Notes under the pieces: generated by a model | Seen by the model: only the letters and a program-made list of their open reading frames with translations | What the model was told of the DNA's origin: nothing | Database searches by the model: none | Source of the DNA: JBBRVP01 sp038246785 | Lineage (GTDB): Bacteria; Actinomycetota; Actinomycetes; Jiangellales; Jiangellaceae | Direction of reading: 5' to 3' | DNA length: 45,115 bases | Assembly (NCBI GenBank): GCA_038246785.1 | Contig: JBBRVP010000026.1 | Coordinates: forward strand, 1-45,115 | Program-made: the position numbers and the translations under genes | In this document: in pieces, positions 30,858 through 39,067 of the stretch | Layout of the letters: each line of letters opens with the position of its first letter | How positions within the stretch are numbered: the first letter of the stretch is position 1

Positions 30858-32546
30858 ATGAAGCAACAGACCACGATGTCGCGCCCCTGGCGCTCGCTCG
30901 GGGTGCTCCTCGGGCTTTGCGTGGCGCTGCTCGCGGCCATGTGGGTCACCGGCGCGTGGACGCCACGGCTGGGTCTGGACCTCGCCGGCGGCACGAGCAT
31001 CACGCTCACCGCCAAGACCCCCGACGGCGGGACGCCGTCCAACGACCAGATGACGCAGGCGCTGGCGATCATCTCCGACCGCGTCAACGGTGCTGGCGTG
31101 GCCGAGCCCGACATCGTCCGCTCCGGCAGCGACAACATCGTCGTCTCGGTGCCGACCCGCAACCCCGACCAGATCGTCGCCCTGGTCGGCCAGACCGCGC
31201 AGCTGCGCTTCCGCGACGTCCTGTCAGTCCTGCCCGGCGGCGCGCCGACGCCCACGTCCAGCCCGACAGCCAGCCCGTCCGGGTCGCCCACAGCCAGCCC
31301 GTCCGCGTCGCCCACGGGCAGTGCGAAGCCGAGCCCCTCCGCGTCGGCCACGCCGTCGCCGCAGGCCTCCGCCTCGGCGCAGCCAGCGGCCTCCCCCTCC
31401 CCCGCCTCCAGCCCCAACCGCACCAGCAGCCTCACCTCCGATCCGGCGAAGGCGCCGGCGGCCGCGACCCCGCAGCAGCTCGCCCAGCTGCAGGCACTCG
31501 ACTGCTCCACCCTCAAGCTCGAGCAGCCCGACGACCCCAACGCGCCGCTGCTCACCTGCGACCGCGAGGGCAAGAACCGCTACCTCCTCGGCCCGGCCGT
31601 CATCGACGGGCGCGACCTCACCGGCGCCACGGCAGGCATCCCGCAGAACCAGGTGCAGTGGCAGGTCAACCTCGAGTTCAACGGCAACGGGGCCGACCGC
31701 TTCCGGGCGGCGACGACCCGGCTCGCCCAGGCCGGGCAGTACCCGCAGAACGCTTTCGCCATCGTCCTGGACGGCCGGGTGGTGTCCACACCGACGGTCA
31801 ATGAGGTCATCCCCAACGGTCAGGCGCAGATCACCGGCAGCTTCACCCAGGCCGATGCCACCGACCTCGCCAATGTGCTCAAGTACGGCTCGCTGCCGCT
31901 GACGTTCGACACCAGCGAGGTCACGACGGTGTCCCCGCAGCTCGGCGCCGACCAGCTGCACAACGGCCTCATCGCCGGAGCCATCGGGCTGGTGCTCGTC
32001 GTGGTCGCCGCGTTCCTCTACTACCGCGCGCTCGGCATGGTCGTGGTGGCATCGCTGACGGTCGCCGGCGCGATCACGTACGGGCTCATCTGCCTACTCG
32101 GCGCCACTTTGGGCCTCGCTCTCGTACTCGCCGGCGTGGTCGGGCTCATCGTCGCCATCGGCATCACCGCCGATTCCTTCGTCATCCTCTTCGAGCGCGT
32201 CCGCGACGAGATCCGCGAGGGTCGCTCGATCCGGATGGCCGTCGAGACCGGCTGGCGGCGGGCCCGCCGCACGATCGTCGTCTCCGACGCGGTGTCGTTG
32301 GCGGCCGCGGTCTTCCTCTACATCTTCGCCGCCGGCAGCGTGAAGGGCTTCGCCTTCACGCTCGGCCTCACGACGCTGGTCGACGTGCTCGTCGTGTTCA
32401 TGTTCACCAAGCCGCTGCTGACGCTGCTGGTGCGCTCGCGCTTCTTCGGCACCGGTCACCCGCTGTCCGGTCTGGACCCTGTACGAATCGGCGCGCCCGC
32501 CCCACTGCGAAAGACCAAGCGGCCGGTGGCCGCCCGGGAGGCTTGA
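30858..32546 (+). CDS. secD: Protein translocase subunit SecD
   Basis: The 562-residue RND-superfamily protein uses the proton gradient to help pull exported proteins across the membrane. TM1 (about 14-33) leads into the D1 motif LGLDLAGGTSITL. The extracytoplasmic P1 domain follows, and residues 240-330 contain VQWQVNLEFNGNGADRF. TM2-TM6 form the C-terminal part with VGLIVAIGITADSFVILFERVRDE (conserved Asp/Arg region). Unusually, residues about 125-205 are a Ser/Pro/Ala/Thr-rich, low-complexity insertion within P1, encoded partly by a 24-bp tandem repeat. Such inserts occur in some actinobacterial SecD proteins. secF starts 3 bases after the stop. Confidence 0.96.
   Translation: MKQQTTMSRPWRSLGVLLGLCVALLAAMWVTGAWTPRLGLDLAGGTSITLTAKTPDGGTPSNDQMTQALAIISDRVNGAGVAEPDIVRSGSDNIVVSVPTRNPDQIVALVGQTAQLRFRDVLSVLPGGAPTPTSSPTASPSGSPTASPSASPTGSAKPSPSASATPSPQASASAQPAASPSPASSPNRTSSLTSDPAKAPAAATPQQLAQLQALDCSTLKLEQPDDPNAPLLTCDREGKNRYLLGPAVIDGRDLTGATAGIPQNQVQWQVNLEFNGNGADRFRAATTRLAQAGQYPQNAFAIVLDGRVVSTPTVNEVIPNGQAQITGSFTQADATDLANVLKYGSLPLTFDTSEVTTVSPQLGADQLHNGLIAGAIGLVLVVVAAFLYYRALGMVVVASLTVAGAITYGLICLLGATLGLALVLAGVVGLIVAIGITADSFVILFERVRDEIREGRSIRMAVETGWRRARRTIVVSDAVSLAAAVFLYIFAAGSVKGFAFTLGLTTLVDVLVVFMFTKPLLTLLVRSRFFGTGHPLSGLDPVRIGAPAPLRKTKRPVAAREA
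31266..31313 (+). repeat. 24-bp tandem repeat inside secD
   Basis: Two copies of a 24-base unit starting ACAGCCAGCCCGTCC match at 23 of 24 positions and keep the reading frame, encoding repeated T-A-S-P-S-G/A-S-P. They sit in the low-complexity insertion of the SecD P1 domain, suggesting that it grew by in-frame slippage. Confidence 0.85.
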
Positions 32547-32549
32547 GCG

Positions 32550-33749
32550 ATGACCAGCCGTCCCAGCCTCGGCGCCCGGCTCTACCGCGGCGAGCAGTCG
32601 TTCGAGTTCGTCGGGCGCTTCCGCACCTGGGTGCTCGTGTCCGCCGCCGTGATCGTGGTCTCGGTCGGTGCCCTTGTGCTGCGCGGGCTCAACCTCGGCA
32701 TCGAGTTCTCCGGCGGCGCCGAATTCATCGCCAGCGGCCCCAGCGTCGGCCAGGACGCCATCCCGGGCGTCCGCGACGCGGTCACCGGCTCCGGTGTGCC
32801 GGGGGTCGGAGAGCCGATCGTCACCGTCGTCGGCGGCGACCGCATGCAGGTGCGCACGGGAGCCGTGACTCCCGCCGAGGCCGCACAGGTCCGCGACGCG
32901 ATCGCCGCCGACCTCGACGTCGACAAGACCGAGGTCGCCGTCCAGGTGGTCGGACCGTCGTGGGGCGGCGAGATCACGCGCAAGGCCCTCTACGGCCTGG
33001 GCGCGTTCCTGCTCTTCATCGTCGTCTACCTCTCGATCGCCTTCGAGTGGCGGATGGCGGTCAGTGCACTGGTCGCCCTGCTGCACGACATCGTCGCGAC
33101 GATCGGCATATACGCCCTGGTCGGCTTCGACGTCACTCCGGCCACGGTCATCGGCCTGCTGACCATCCTCGGCTACTCCCTCTACGACACGGTCGTCGTC
33201 TTCGACAAGGTGCGCGAGAACACCCGGGGGGTCCTCGGGCAGTCGCAACGGACGTACGCCGAGGCCGCCAACCTGGCGGTGAACCAGACCGTCGTCCGGT
33301 CGGTCATCACGACCGTGGTGGCGCTGCTGCCCATCGGGGCCATCCTCTTCGTCGGCGCCGGCCTGCTCGGAGCCGGCACGCTGAAGGACTTCGCCCTCGT
33401 GCTGTTCGTCGGCGTCGCCGTCGGCACCTACTCCTCGATCTTCGTCGCGACGCCGCTGCTCGCCTGGCTGCACGGGCGCGACCCGCAGGTGCAGGCGCTC
33501 GAGCGGCGGGTAGCGGCGCGGCGGAGCAGCCGGACGCCCGTGACCGGCCGACCCAAGGGCGGCGGCACCGCCACCGGCACCGTGGTCAGCGCTGCGGAGC
33601 CGACGGCCGAGGCCGCCGACACGCTGGACGGCACTGCGGAGCCCACCGAGGAGCCGCGTCCGCAGCGCGTCGTGCGTCCGACCGGGGGACGCGCCCAGCC
33701 GCAGCGGCAGTCCCGCTCCCAGCGCAAGTCGGGGCCAGGCCGCCGATGA
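32550..33749 (+). CDS. secF: Protein translocase subunit SecF
   Basis: The 399-residue partner of SecD has TM1 (about 31-49), the motif LNLGIEFSGGAEFI, a short extracytoplasmic domain and five more helices containing LLTILGYSLYDTVVVFDKVRENTR, the SecF signature. From about residue 310 onward a hydrophilic tail of about 85 residues, rich in Arg, Pro, Thr and Glu, extends into the cytoplasm; it is longer than in E. coli SecF and its role is unknown. The stop overlaps the apt ATG (ATGA), so Apt is translationally coupled to SecF. Confidence 0.96.
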   Translation: MTSRPSLGARLYRGEQSFEFVGRFRTWVLVSAAVIVVSVGALVLRGLNLGIEFSGGAEFIASGPSVGQDAIPGVRDAVTGSGVPGVGEPIVTVVGGDRMQVRTGAVTPAEAAQVRDAIAADLDVDKTEVAVQVVGPSWGGEITRKALYGLGAFLLFIVVYLSIAFEWRMAVSALVALLHDIVATIGIYALVGFDVTPATVIGLLTILGYSLYDTVVVFDKVRENTRGVLGQSQRTYAEAANLAVNQTVVRSVITTVVALLPIGAILFVGAGLLGAGTLKDFALVLFVGVAVGTYSSIFVATPLLAWLHGRDPQVQALERRVAARRSSRTPVTGRPKGGGTATGTVVSAAEPTAEAADTLDGTAEPTEEPRPQRVVRPTGGRAQPQRQSRSQRKSGPGRR

Positions 33750-34279
33750 GCGCGATCGGGGCCGACCTCGCCGGCCGGCTGCGGCCGCTCGTGCGCGACG
33801 TCCCCGACTTCCCGTCCCCCGGGGTCGTCTTCCGCGACATCACCCCGCTGCTGGCCGACGCGGCGGCGTTCTCCGACACCATCGACGGCCTCGGCGACAT
33901 CGGCGCCGAGGTCGACCTCGTGGCCGGCGTCGAGGCGCGCGGATTCATCCTTGGCGCGCCGGTCGCGCTGCGGCTCGGCGCGGGGTTCGTGCCGGTCCGC
34001 AAGCACGGAAAGCTGCCGGGGGACACCCACGCCGCGGCGTACGCGCTGGAGTACGGCGAGGCGGTCATCGAGGTGCATCAGGACGCCTTCCGGCCCGGCC
34101 AGCGCGTCCTGGTCGTCGACGACGTGCTCGCCACCGGCGGAACGCTCGCGGCCACGGTCGAGCTCGTCCGGCGTACCGGGGCCGAGGTAGTCGCCGCCAG
34201 CATCCTGGTCGAGATCGCGGCGCTCGGCGGGCGCGCCCACGTGGCGGACGTCGACCTGCGCACGGTGCTCGTCTATTGA
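33746..34279 (+). CDS. apt: Adenine phosphoribosyltransferase
   Basis: The 177-residue type I phosphoribosyltransferase salvages adenine to AMP using PRPP. The N-terminus VRDVPDFPSPGVVFRDITPLL is the Apt hallmark, and GVEARGFILGAPVALRLG and RKHGKLPG contribute to the active site. The PRPP loop is VLVVDDVLATGGTLAA. The ATG overlaps the secF stop, and rel follows 92 bases later; the secF-apt-rel order is conserved in actinomycetes. Confidence 0.96.
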   Translation: MSAIGADLAGRLRPLVRDVPDFPSPGVVFRDITPLLADAAAFSDTIDGLGDIGAEVDLVAGVEARGFILGAPVALRLGAGFVPVRKHGKLPGDTHAAAYALEYGEAVIEVHQDAFRPGQRVLVVDDVLATGGTLAATVELVRRTGAEVVAASILVEIAALGGRAHVADVDLRTVLVY

Positions 34280-34326
34280 GCGGATCTCGGGGATTCCGCC
34301 CCGGGGCGGCCGCACTGGTCGGCCCG

Positions 34327-34332
34327 TAGGAT
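34327..34332 (+). promoter_or_regulatory. Candidate -10 box for rel
   Basis: TAGGAT fits TANNNT and predicts transcription from about 34339 with a 33-base leader containing AGGAGG at 34361-34366. Expression of rel may therefore be partly independent of apt. Confidence 0.35.
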
Positions 34333-34371
34333 TGCGGGCACGGAGGATCGCCGCCCCGCCAGGAGGCTGCC

Positions 34372-36837
34372 GTGGCTGACGAGCACCAGACGCCCGCCAC
34401 CGCCGCACCGCCGGCGGAGGCGCCGGGGGCCGCGGCGGTGGTCCCGGTGCGCCCGGCCGACGGGCCCGCAGCCGCGTCCAGCCTGCCGGCCAGTAGCGCA
34501 CCCGGGCCTGCGATCCGCGTCCGGGCCAGGCTGGCCCGCCTCGCCACCCAGCGCGGCACGCCGGTCAACCCGGTGCTGGAGCCGCTGTTCCAGGTCGTGC
34601 GCACCACGCACCCGAAGGCTGACCTCTCGCTCGTGGCCCGGGCGTACGAGGCGGCGGCGAAAGCCCACGAGGGTCAGCGCCGCCGCAGCGGAGACCCCTA
34701 CATCACCCACCCGCTCGCCGTCGCGACGATCCTCGCCGACCTCGGCATGACCCCGCCGACCCTGGCCGCCGCGCTGCTCCACGACACCGTCGAGGACACC
34801 GACTACAAGCTCGCCCAGCTGCGTGCCGACTTCGGCGACGAGATCGCCGACCTGGTCGACGGCGTCACGAAGCTCGACAAGGTCAAGTACGGCCAGGCCG
34901 CGCAGTCCGAGACGGTCCGCAAGATGGTGGTCGCGATGTCGAAGGACATCCGCGTCCTGGTCATCAAGCTCGCCGACCGGCTGCACAACGCCCGCACATG
35001 GCGCTACGTGAGCCGCGAGAGCGCGGAACGCAAGGCCCGGGAGACCCTGGAGATCTACGCACCCCTGGCACACCGGCTCGGCATGAACACGCTGAAGTGG
35101 GAGCTGGAGGACCTCTCGTTCGCGACCCTGCACCCCAAGGTCTACGACGAGGTCGTGCGGCTGGTCGCCGAGCGCGCGCCCGCCCGCGACGACTACCTCG
35201 CCACCGTCGTCGAGCAGGTGCAGGCCGACCTGCGCGCCGCCAAGGTCGACGCCGTCGTCACCGGCCGGCCCAAGCACTACTACTCCATCTACCAGAAGAT
35301 GATCGTGCGGGGGCGCGACTTCGCCGACATCTACGACCTGGTGGGCATCCGCGTGCTCGTGGAGTCGGTCCGCGACTGCTACGGCGTGCTCGGTGTCGTG
35401 CATGCCCGGTGGAACCCCGTCCCCGGCCGCTTCAAGGACTTCGTGGCGATGCCGAAGTTCAACATGTACCAGTCGCTGCACACCACCGTGATCGGACCCG
35501 AGGGCAAGCCGGTGGAGCTGCAGATCCGCACGCACGGCATGCACCGGCGCGCCGAGTACGGCGTCGCGGCTCACTGGAAGTACAAGGAGAGCGGGCGCAA
35601 GGGCCTCGACGCCGACGACGGCGCCGCCACCGGCAAGGGTGCCAAGGGCGGCAAGGCCGCCAGGGGCGGGAAGGGCGGCCCGGTCGTCGAGGCGGGCGGC
35701 CCCAATGACATGACGTGGCTGCGCCAGCTGCTGGACTGGCAGCAGGAAACCGCCGACCCGGGCGAGTTCCTCGACTCGCTGCGGTTCGAGATCCACACCA
35801 ACGAGGTCTACGTCTTCACGCCCAAGGGTGACGTGATGGCGCTTCCGGCAGGCGCCACGCCGGTCGACTTCGCCTACTCGGTGCACACCGAGGTGGGGCA
35901 CCGCACCATCGGCGCCCGCGTCAACGGCCGCCTGGTGCCGCTGGAGTCGACGCTGGACAACGGCGATGTCGTCGAGGTGTTCACGTCGAAGGCGGAGAAC
36001 GCCGGACCGAGCCGGGACTGGCTGGGCTTCGTCACAAGCGGCCGTGCCCGCAGCAAGATCCGCCAGTGGTTCTCCAAGGAGCGCCGCGAGGAGGCCATCG
36101 AGCACGGCAAGGACGCCATCGCGCGGGCCATGCGCAAGCAGGACCTGCCGATGCAGCGGCTGCTCAGCCTCGAGGCGCTCACCGCGCTCGCCAGCGACCT
36201 GCGCTACCCCGACATCCCCTCGCTCTACGCCGCGGTGGGGGAGGGCCACGTCTCGGCGCAGCACGTCGTCCAGCGCCTGATGGCTGCCCTCGGCGGCGAG
36301 GAAGGCACCACCGAGGACGCCGCCGAGGCGGCGACGCCCGGCGTCGGCTTCCGGCGTCCGCGGTCGATGGGCGACCCCGGCGTCGTGGTCACGGGCGCCT
36401 CCGACGTGTGGGTCAAGCTCGCCCGCTGCTGCACCCCGGTGCCCGGCGACGACATCGTGGGCTTCGTCACCCGGGGAGCCGGGGTCTCCGTGCACCGCGG
36501 CGACTGCGTCAACGCCAAGACGCTGCTCACCCAGCAGGGCGAGCGACGCGTCGACGTCGAGTGGGCACCGACCGCATCCAGCGTGTTCCTCGTCGCCATC
36601 CAGGTCGAGGCGCTCGACCGCTCCCGACTGCTCTCCGACATCACCCGCGTTCTGTCCGACCAGCACGTCAACATCCTGTCGGCCTCGGTGACGACCAGCC
36701 GGGATCGCATCGCCAAGAGCCGCTTCACGTTCGAGATGGGCGACCCCAAGCACCTCGGGCACGTGCTCAAGGCCGTGCGTACCGTGGACGGCGTCTTCGA
36801 CGCCTATCGGATCACCAGCCCGCCCGTGCAGGCCTGA
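34372..36837 (+). CDS. relA: Bifunctional (p)ppGpp synthetase/hydrolase Rel
   Basis: The 821-residue long RSH protein both makes and degrades (p)ppGpp. After a disordered 60-residue Ala/Pro start comes the hydrolase HD domain (HPLAVATILADL at about 113, LLHDTVEDTDYKL at about 136). The synthetase domain follows, with YDLVGIRVLVESVRDCY, GRFKDFVAMPKFNMYQSLHT (RFKD, the form found in bifunctional enzymes) and VELQIRTHGMHRRAEYG. Then come the TGS domain (EVYVFTPKGDVMALPAGAT, about 478-496), a region with KLARCCTPVPGDDIVGF, and a C-terminal ACT domain (about 740-821). All catalytic blocks look intact. GTG at 34372 has AGGAGG five bases upstream. The 3' end is convergent with the DUF349 gene, 9 bases away. 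Confidence 0.97.
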   Translation: MADEHQTPATAAPPAEAPGAAAVVPVRPADGPAAASSLPASSAPGPAIRVRARLARLATQRGTPVNPVLEPLFQVVRTTHPKADLSLVARAYEAAAKAHEGQRRRSGDPYITHPLAVATILADLGMTPPTLAAALLHDTVEDTDYKLAQLRADFGDEIADLVDGVTKLDKVKYGQAAQSETVRKMVVAMSKDIRVLVIKLADRLHNARTWRYVSRESAERKARETLEIYAPLAHRLGMNTLKWELEDLSFATLHPKVYDEVVRLVAERAPARDDYLATVVEQVQADLRAAKVDAVVTGRPKHYYSIYQKMIVRGRDFADIYDLVGIRVLVESVRDCYGVLGVVHARWNPVPGRFKDFVAMPKFNMYQSLHTTVIGPEGKPVELQIRTHGMHRRAEYGVAAHWKYKESGRKGLDADDGAATGKGAKGGKAARGGKGGPVVEAGGPNDMTWLRQLLDWQQETADPGEFLDSLRFEIHTNEVYVFTPKGDVMALPAGATPVDFAYSVHTEVGHRTIGARVNGRLVPLESTLDNGDVVEVFTSKAENAGPSRDWLGFVTSGRARSKIRQWFSKERREEAIEHGKDAIARAMRKQDLPMQRLLSLEALTALASDLRYPDIPSLYAAVGEGHVSAQHVVQRLMAALGGEEGTTEDAAEAATPGVGFRRPRSMGDPGVVVTGASDVWVKLARCCTPVPGDDIVGFVTRGAGVSVHRGDCVNAKTLLTQQGERRVDVEWAPTASSVFLVAIQVEALDRSRLLSDITRVLSDQHVNILSASVTTSRDRIAKSRFTFEMGDPKHLGHVLKAVRTVDGVFDAYRITSPPVQA

Positions 36838-36846
36838 CCGGCGACC

Positions 36847-38166
36847 TCAGGACAGGTCCGCCAGCACCCGCTCCGCTTGCTCTAGCCACGATCGGCGCGC
36901 CGCCAGCGCCGCCTCCGCGTCGTGGGCGCGCTGCTCGTCGTGCCGGTCACGGGCGGCCTCGAGCACGGCCTCCAGGTCCGCGATCGCGCTGCGCAGCTGG
37001 CCCACCGCGTCCTCGGCGCGGGCGCGCGCCGCCGGGTCGCTGCGCTGCCACGCCGAGCGCTCCGCCGCCCGCACCGCCTCCTCCACCGCCCGCAGCCGTC
37101 CTTCCACGCCGCGCGTGGCGTCGCGGGGCACCCGCCCCGCCGACTCCCAGCGCTCCTGGACCGAGCGCAGTGCAGCGCGTGCGGCGCGGACGTCGGTCAC
37201 CGGCAGCATGGCCTCCGCCTCCGCCAGCAGGGCCGACTTGGCGTCCAGCGCCTGCTGCTCGCCCGCGTCACGGGCAGCGAACCGCTCCGCGCGCGCGGCG
37301 AAGAAGCGGTCCTGGGCGGCGCGAAAGCGCGCCCACAGCACGTCGTCGATGCCCTTGGGCGCCGGACCGACCGCCTTCCAGCGGGCCATGAGGTCGCGGT
37401 AGCGCCCGGCTGTGGCGCCCCACTCCGTCGACGTCGCGAGCTCCTCCGCCTCGGCGACCAGCCCCTCCTTGACCGCGCGCGCCTGCTCGCGCCGCTCACC
37501 GACCTCGGCGAAGTGTGTCTTGCGCGCGCGGGTGTAGGACGTGCGGGCGCCGGAGAAGCGCCGCCACAGCGCGTCGTCGCTGGCCCGGTCGAGCCGCGGC
37601 AGGCCCTTCCACGTCTCGAGCAGCGTCCGCAGCCGATCGGCGCCGTGGCGCCAGTCGTTGCCGCCGGCGATCCGCTCGGCCTCGGCGGCGATCTCCTCCT
37701 TGCGCGCCCGCGCCTCGTCGAGCGCCTTCGCCCGCTCGGCCCTACGCTGCGCGCGGCGCTCCTCGATCGTGCCGCGGACGCCCGCCAGCCGGCGCAGCAG
37801 GTCGTCGAGATCGCCCACGGCCTGGGCGCCGGCGACCTGTCCGGCGAGCCGCCCCACCGTCTGCGCGGCGTCCTCGGGGGAGACGGCTCCCGAGCCGACC
37901 CGCTGCTCCAGCAGGCTGACCTGGGTCTCCAGGTCGGCGTAGCGGCGGACGAAGAAGGCCAGCCCCGCCTCCGGTTCGGCGGCCTGCCAGTTGCCGACAG
38001 CGCGTTCGCCGTCGGCGGTGCGCACGTAGACCGTGCCCTCGGCGTCGACCCGGCCCCAGGCGTTCTCGGCCACCGTCGGCGAGGCGGAGCCCGCCGGCGG
38101 TGCCGCCGGGTCATGGTGCATGCCGGCGTCGGTCATGCCGGCGTCGTTCATGCCGGGGTCGGTCAT
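36847..38166 (-). CDS. DUF349 domain-containing coiled-coil protein
   Basis: The 439-residue, Ala/Arg/Glu-rich protein is made of repeated DUF349 helical units. Each has a core like W-x3-G-x2-P-R/K and LWxRF-x-A: ETWKGLPRLDRASDDALWRR at about 205, ARWKAVGPAPKGIDDVLWAR at about 280, and ERWESAGRVPRDATRGVEGR at about 360. It is probably long, helical and cytoplasmic. The family has no firm function in actinomycetes. The N-terminus is built from a tandem five-residue repeat starting with Met (MTDPG, MNDAG, MTDAG), so three in-frame ATGs compete as start. The first (38166) overlaps the stop of the cyclophilin gene by four bases and is preferred. Confidence 0.85.
   Translation of the reverse strand: MTDPGMNDAGMTDAGMHHDPAAPPAGSASPTVAENAWGRVDAEGTVYVRTADGERAVGNWQAAEPEAGLAFFVRRYADLETQVSLLEQRVGSGAVSPEDAAQTVGRLAGQVAGAQAVGDLDDLLRRLAGVRGTIEERRAQRRAERAKALDEARARKEEIAAEAERIAGGNDWRHGADRLRTLLETWKGLPRLDRASDDALWRRFSGARTSYTRARKTHFAEVGERREQARAVKEGLVAEAEELATSTEWGATAGRYRDLMARWKAVGPAPKGIDDVLWARFRAAQDRFFAARAERFAARDAGEQQALDAKSALLAEAEAMLPVTDVRAARAALRSVQERWESAGRVPRDATRGVEGRLRAVEEAVRAAERSAWQRSDPAARARAEDAVGQLRSAIADLEAVLEAARDRHDEQRAHDAEAALAARRSWLEQAERVLADLS
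38119..38163 (-). repeat. 15-bp tandem repeat at the start of the DUF349 gene
   Basis: Three 15-base copies beginning at 38119, 38134 and 38149 differ at only a few positions. Each contributes an in-frame ATG and five residues (M-T/N-D-P/A-G) to the DUF349 N-terminus. Gain or loss of a copy would shift neither frame nor domain, but would change the number of possible start codons. Confidence 0.85.
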
Positions 38167-39005
38167 GGGGACGCGGCGGCGGGGGTCGGTGACCCGGCGA
38201 CGGGCGGGTCCACGCTCACCCGCTGGATGACCACCGGCTGTACCGGCTTGCCGTCGGTGCCACCACCCTGAACGCCCTTGGCCGCGACCTTCGCGACGAC
38301 GTCGAGCCCCTTGGTCACCGTGCCGAGCACCGTGTAGTTGGGTTGCAGCTGGGAGTCGCCGTAGACGATGAAGAACTGGCTGCCGTTGGTGTCCGGTCCG
38401 CTGTTGGCCATGGCGACGGTGCCGGCCGGGTACTTCGCCCCCGCGATGCTCTCGTCGGCGAAGGAGTAGCCGGGGCCGCCCTGCCCGGTGCCGGACGGGT
38501 CGCCGCACTGGAGCACACGCAGGCTCTGGCTGGTGGAGAGGCGGTGGCACGCGGTGGAGTCGAAGTAGCCAGTCGAGGCGAGGTGCCGGAAGGACGTCAC
38601 CGCGCACGGCGCCCGAGCGGCATCGAGCTGCAGCTCGACGGTGCCGAGGCCCTCGAGCGTGATCGTCGCCGTCGAGGTCCCGCGCGTTTCGGGCTTCGTC
38701 GGCGGCCGGGCGACGCGTTGGCCGCCCTGCGGCGGAGCGGGGCGCCACGTGCAGGTCGCCGGCAGCGCGGACGCGCTCGGCGGCGGAGTCCCGGTGGCAC
38801 CGGCGGTCGCCGCCCGGCCACTGCCGGTGCTGCGGACCCAGGCGACGAGCCCCACGACGAGCAGGGCGGCCACGACGGCCGCGGTCACCGTCGCGATCGT
38901 GCGGCGGCGCTTGACCGCCCGCTCGTGGACGACCGCTCGGCGCTGCGCCTGGCGCTCGGCGTGCTCGCGGGCGAGCTGCCGTCGCCGCCGGCTCGTGGAC
39001 GCCAC
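38163..39005 (-). CDS. Membrane-anchored cyclophilin-type peptidyl-prolyl isomerase
   Basis: The 280-residue protein has a very basic N-terminus, a membrane helix (TIATVTAAVVAALLVVGLVAW, about 36-56), a Ser/Pro-rich linker and a cyclophilin domain. Domain landmarks are TSFRHLASTGYFDSTACHRL, GTGQGGPGYSFADE, GTVAMANSGPDTNGSQFFIVY (the SQFFI core) and NYTVLGTVTKGLDVV. The domain is expected outside the membrane, where it would speed folding of exported proteins. M. tuberculosis has ppiB (Rv2582) at the same position after rel. The start GTG at 39005 follows TAGACT by 8 bases with no Shine-Dalgarno site. The stop overlaps the DUF349 ATG. Confidence 0.9.
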   Translation of the reverse strand: MASTSRRRRQLAREHAERQAQRRAVVHERAVKRRRTIATVTAAVVAALLVVGLVAWVRSTGSGRAATAGATGTPPPSASALPATCTWRPAPPQGGQRVARPPTKPETRGTSTATITLEGLGTVELQLDAARAPCAVTSFRHLASTGYFDSTACHRLSTSQSLRVLQCGDPSGTGQGGPGYSFADESIAGAKYPAGTVAMANSGPDTNGSQFFIVYGDSQLQPNYTVLGTVTKGLDVVAKVAAKGVQGGGTDGKPVQPVVIQRVSVDPPVAGSPTPAAASP

Positions 39006-39013
39006 GGGAGGCG

Positions 39014-39019
39014 AGTCTA
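39014..39019 (-). promoter_or_regulatory. Candidate -10 box for the cyclophilin-DUF349 operon
   Basis: On the minus strand TAGACT is followed by eight bases and the GTG at 39005. Only nine bases away, TAGGCT at 39028-39033 on the plus strand could serve the divergent MBL-hisS operon, so the two promoters overlap. Confidence 0.4.
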
Positions 39020-39027
39020 CGGATCGG

Positions 39028-39033
39028 TAGGCT
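39028..39033 (+). promoter_or_regulatory. Candidate -10 box for the MBL hydrolase-hisS operon
   Basis: TAGGCT predicts transcription from about 39040, giving a 28-base leader with GGAAGG before the GTG at 39068. It faces the cyclophilin promoter in a 62-bp divergent gap. Confidence 0.35.
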
Positions 39034-39067
39034 GGCTCCCCGCCCGTCCCCGTACCGGAAGGTCCGC

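Noticed and set aside
34273..36762. An 829-codon minus-strand open frame opposite rel
   Set aside because: Shadow of rel: it covers the catalytic domains of a clearly conserved gene and has no recognisable domain.
36838..36846. Terminator between rel and the DUF349 gene
   Set aside because: Only nine bases separate the stops and no hairpin is visible there.
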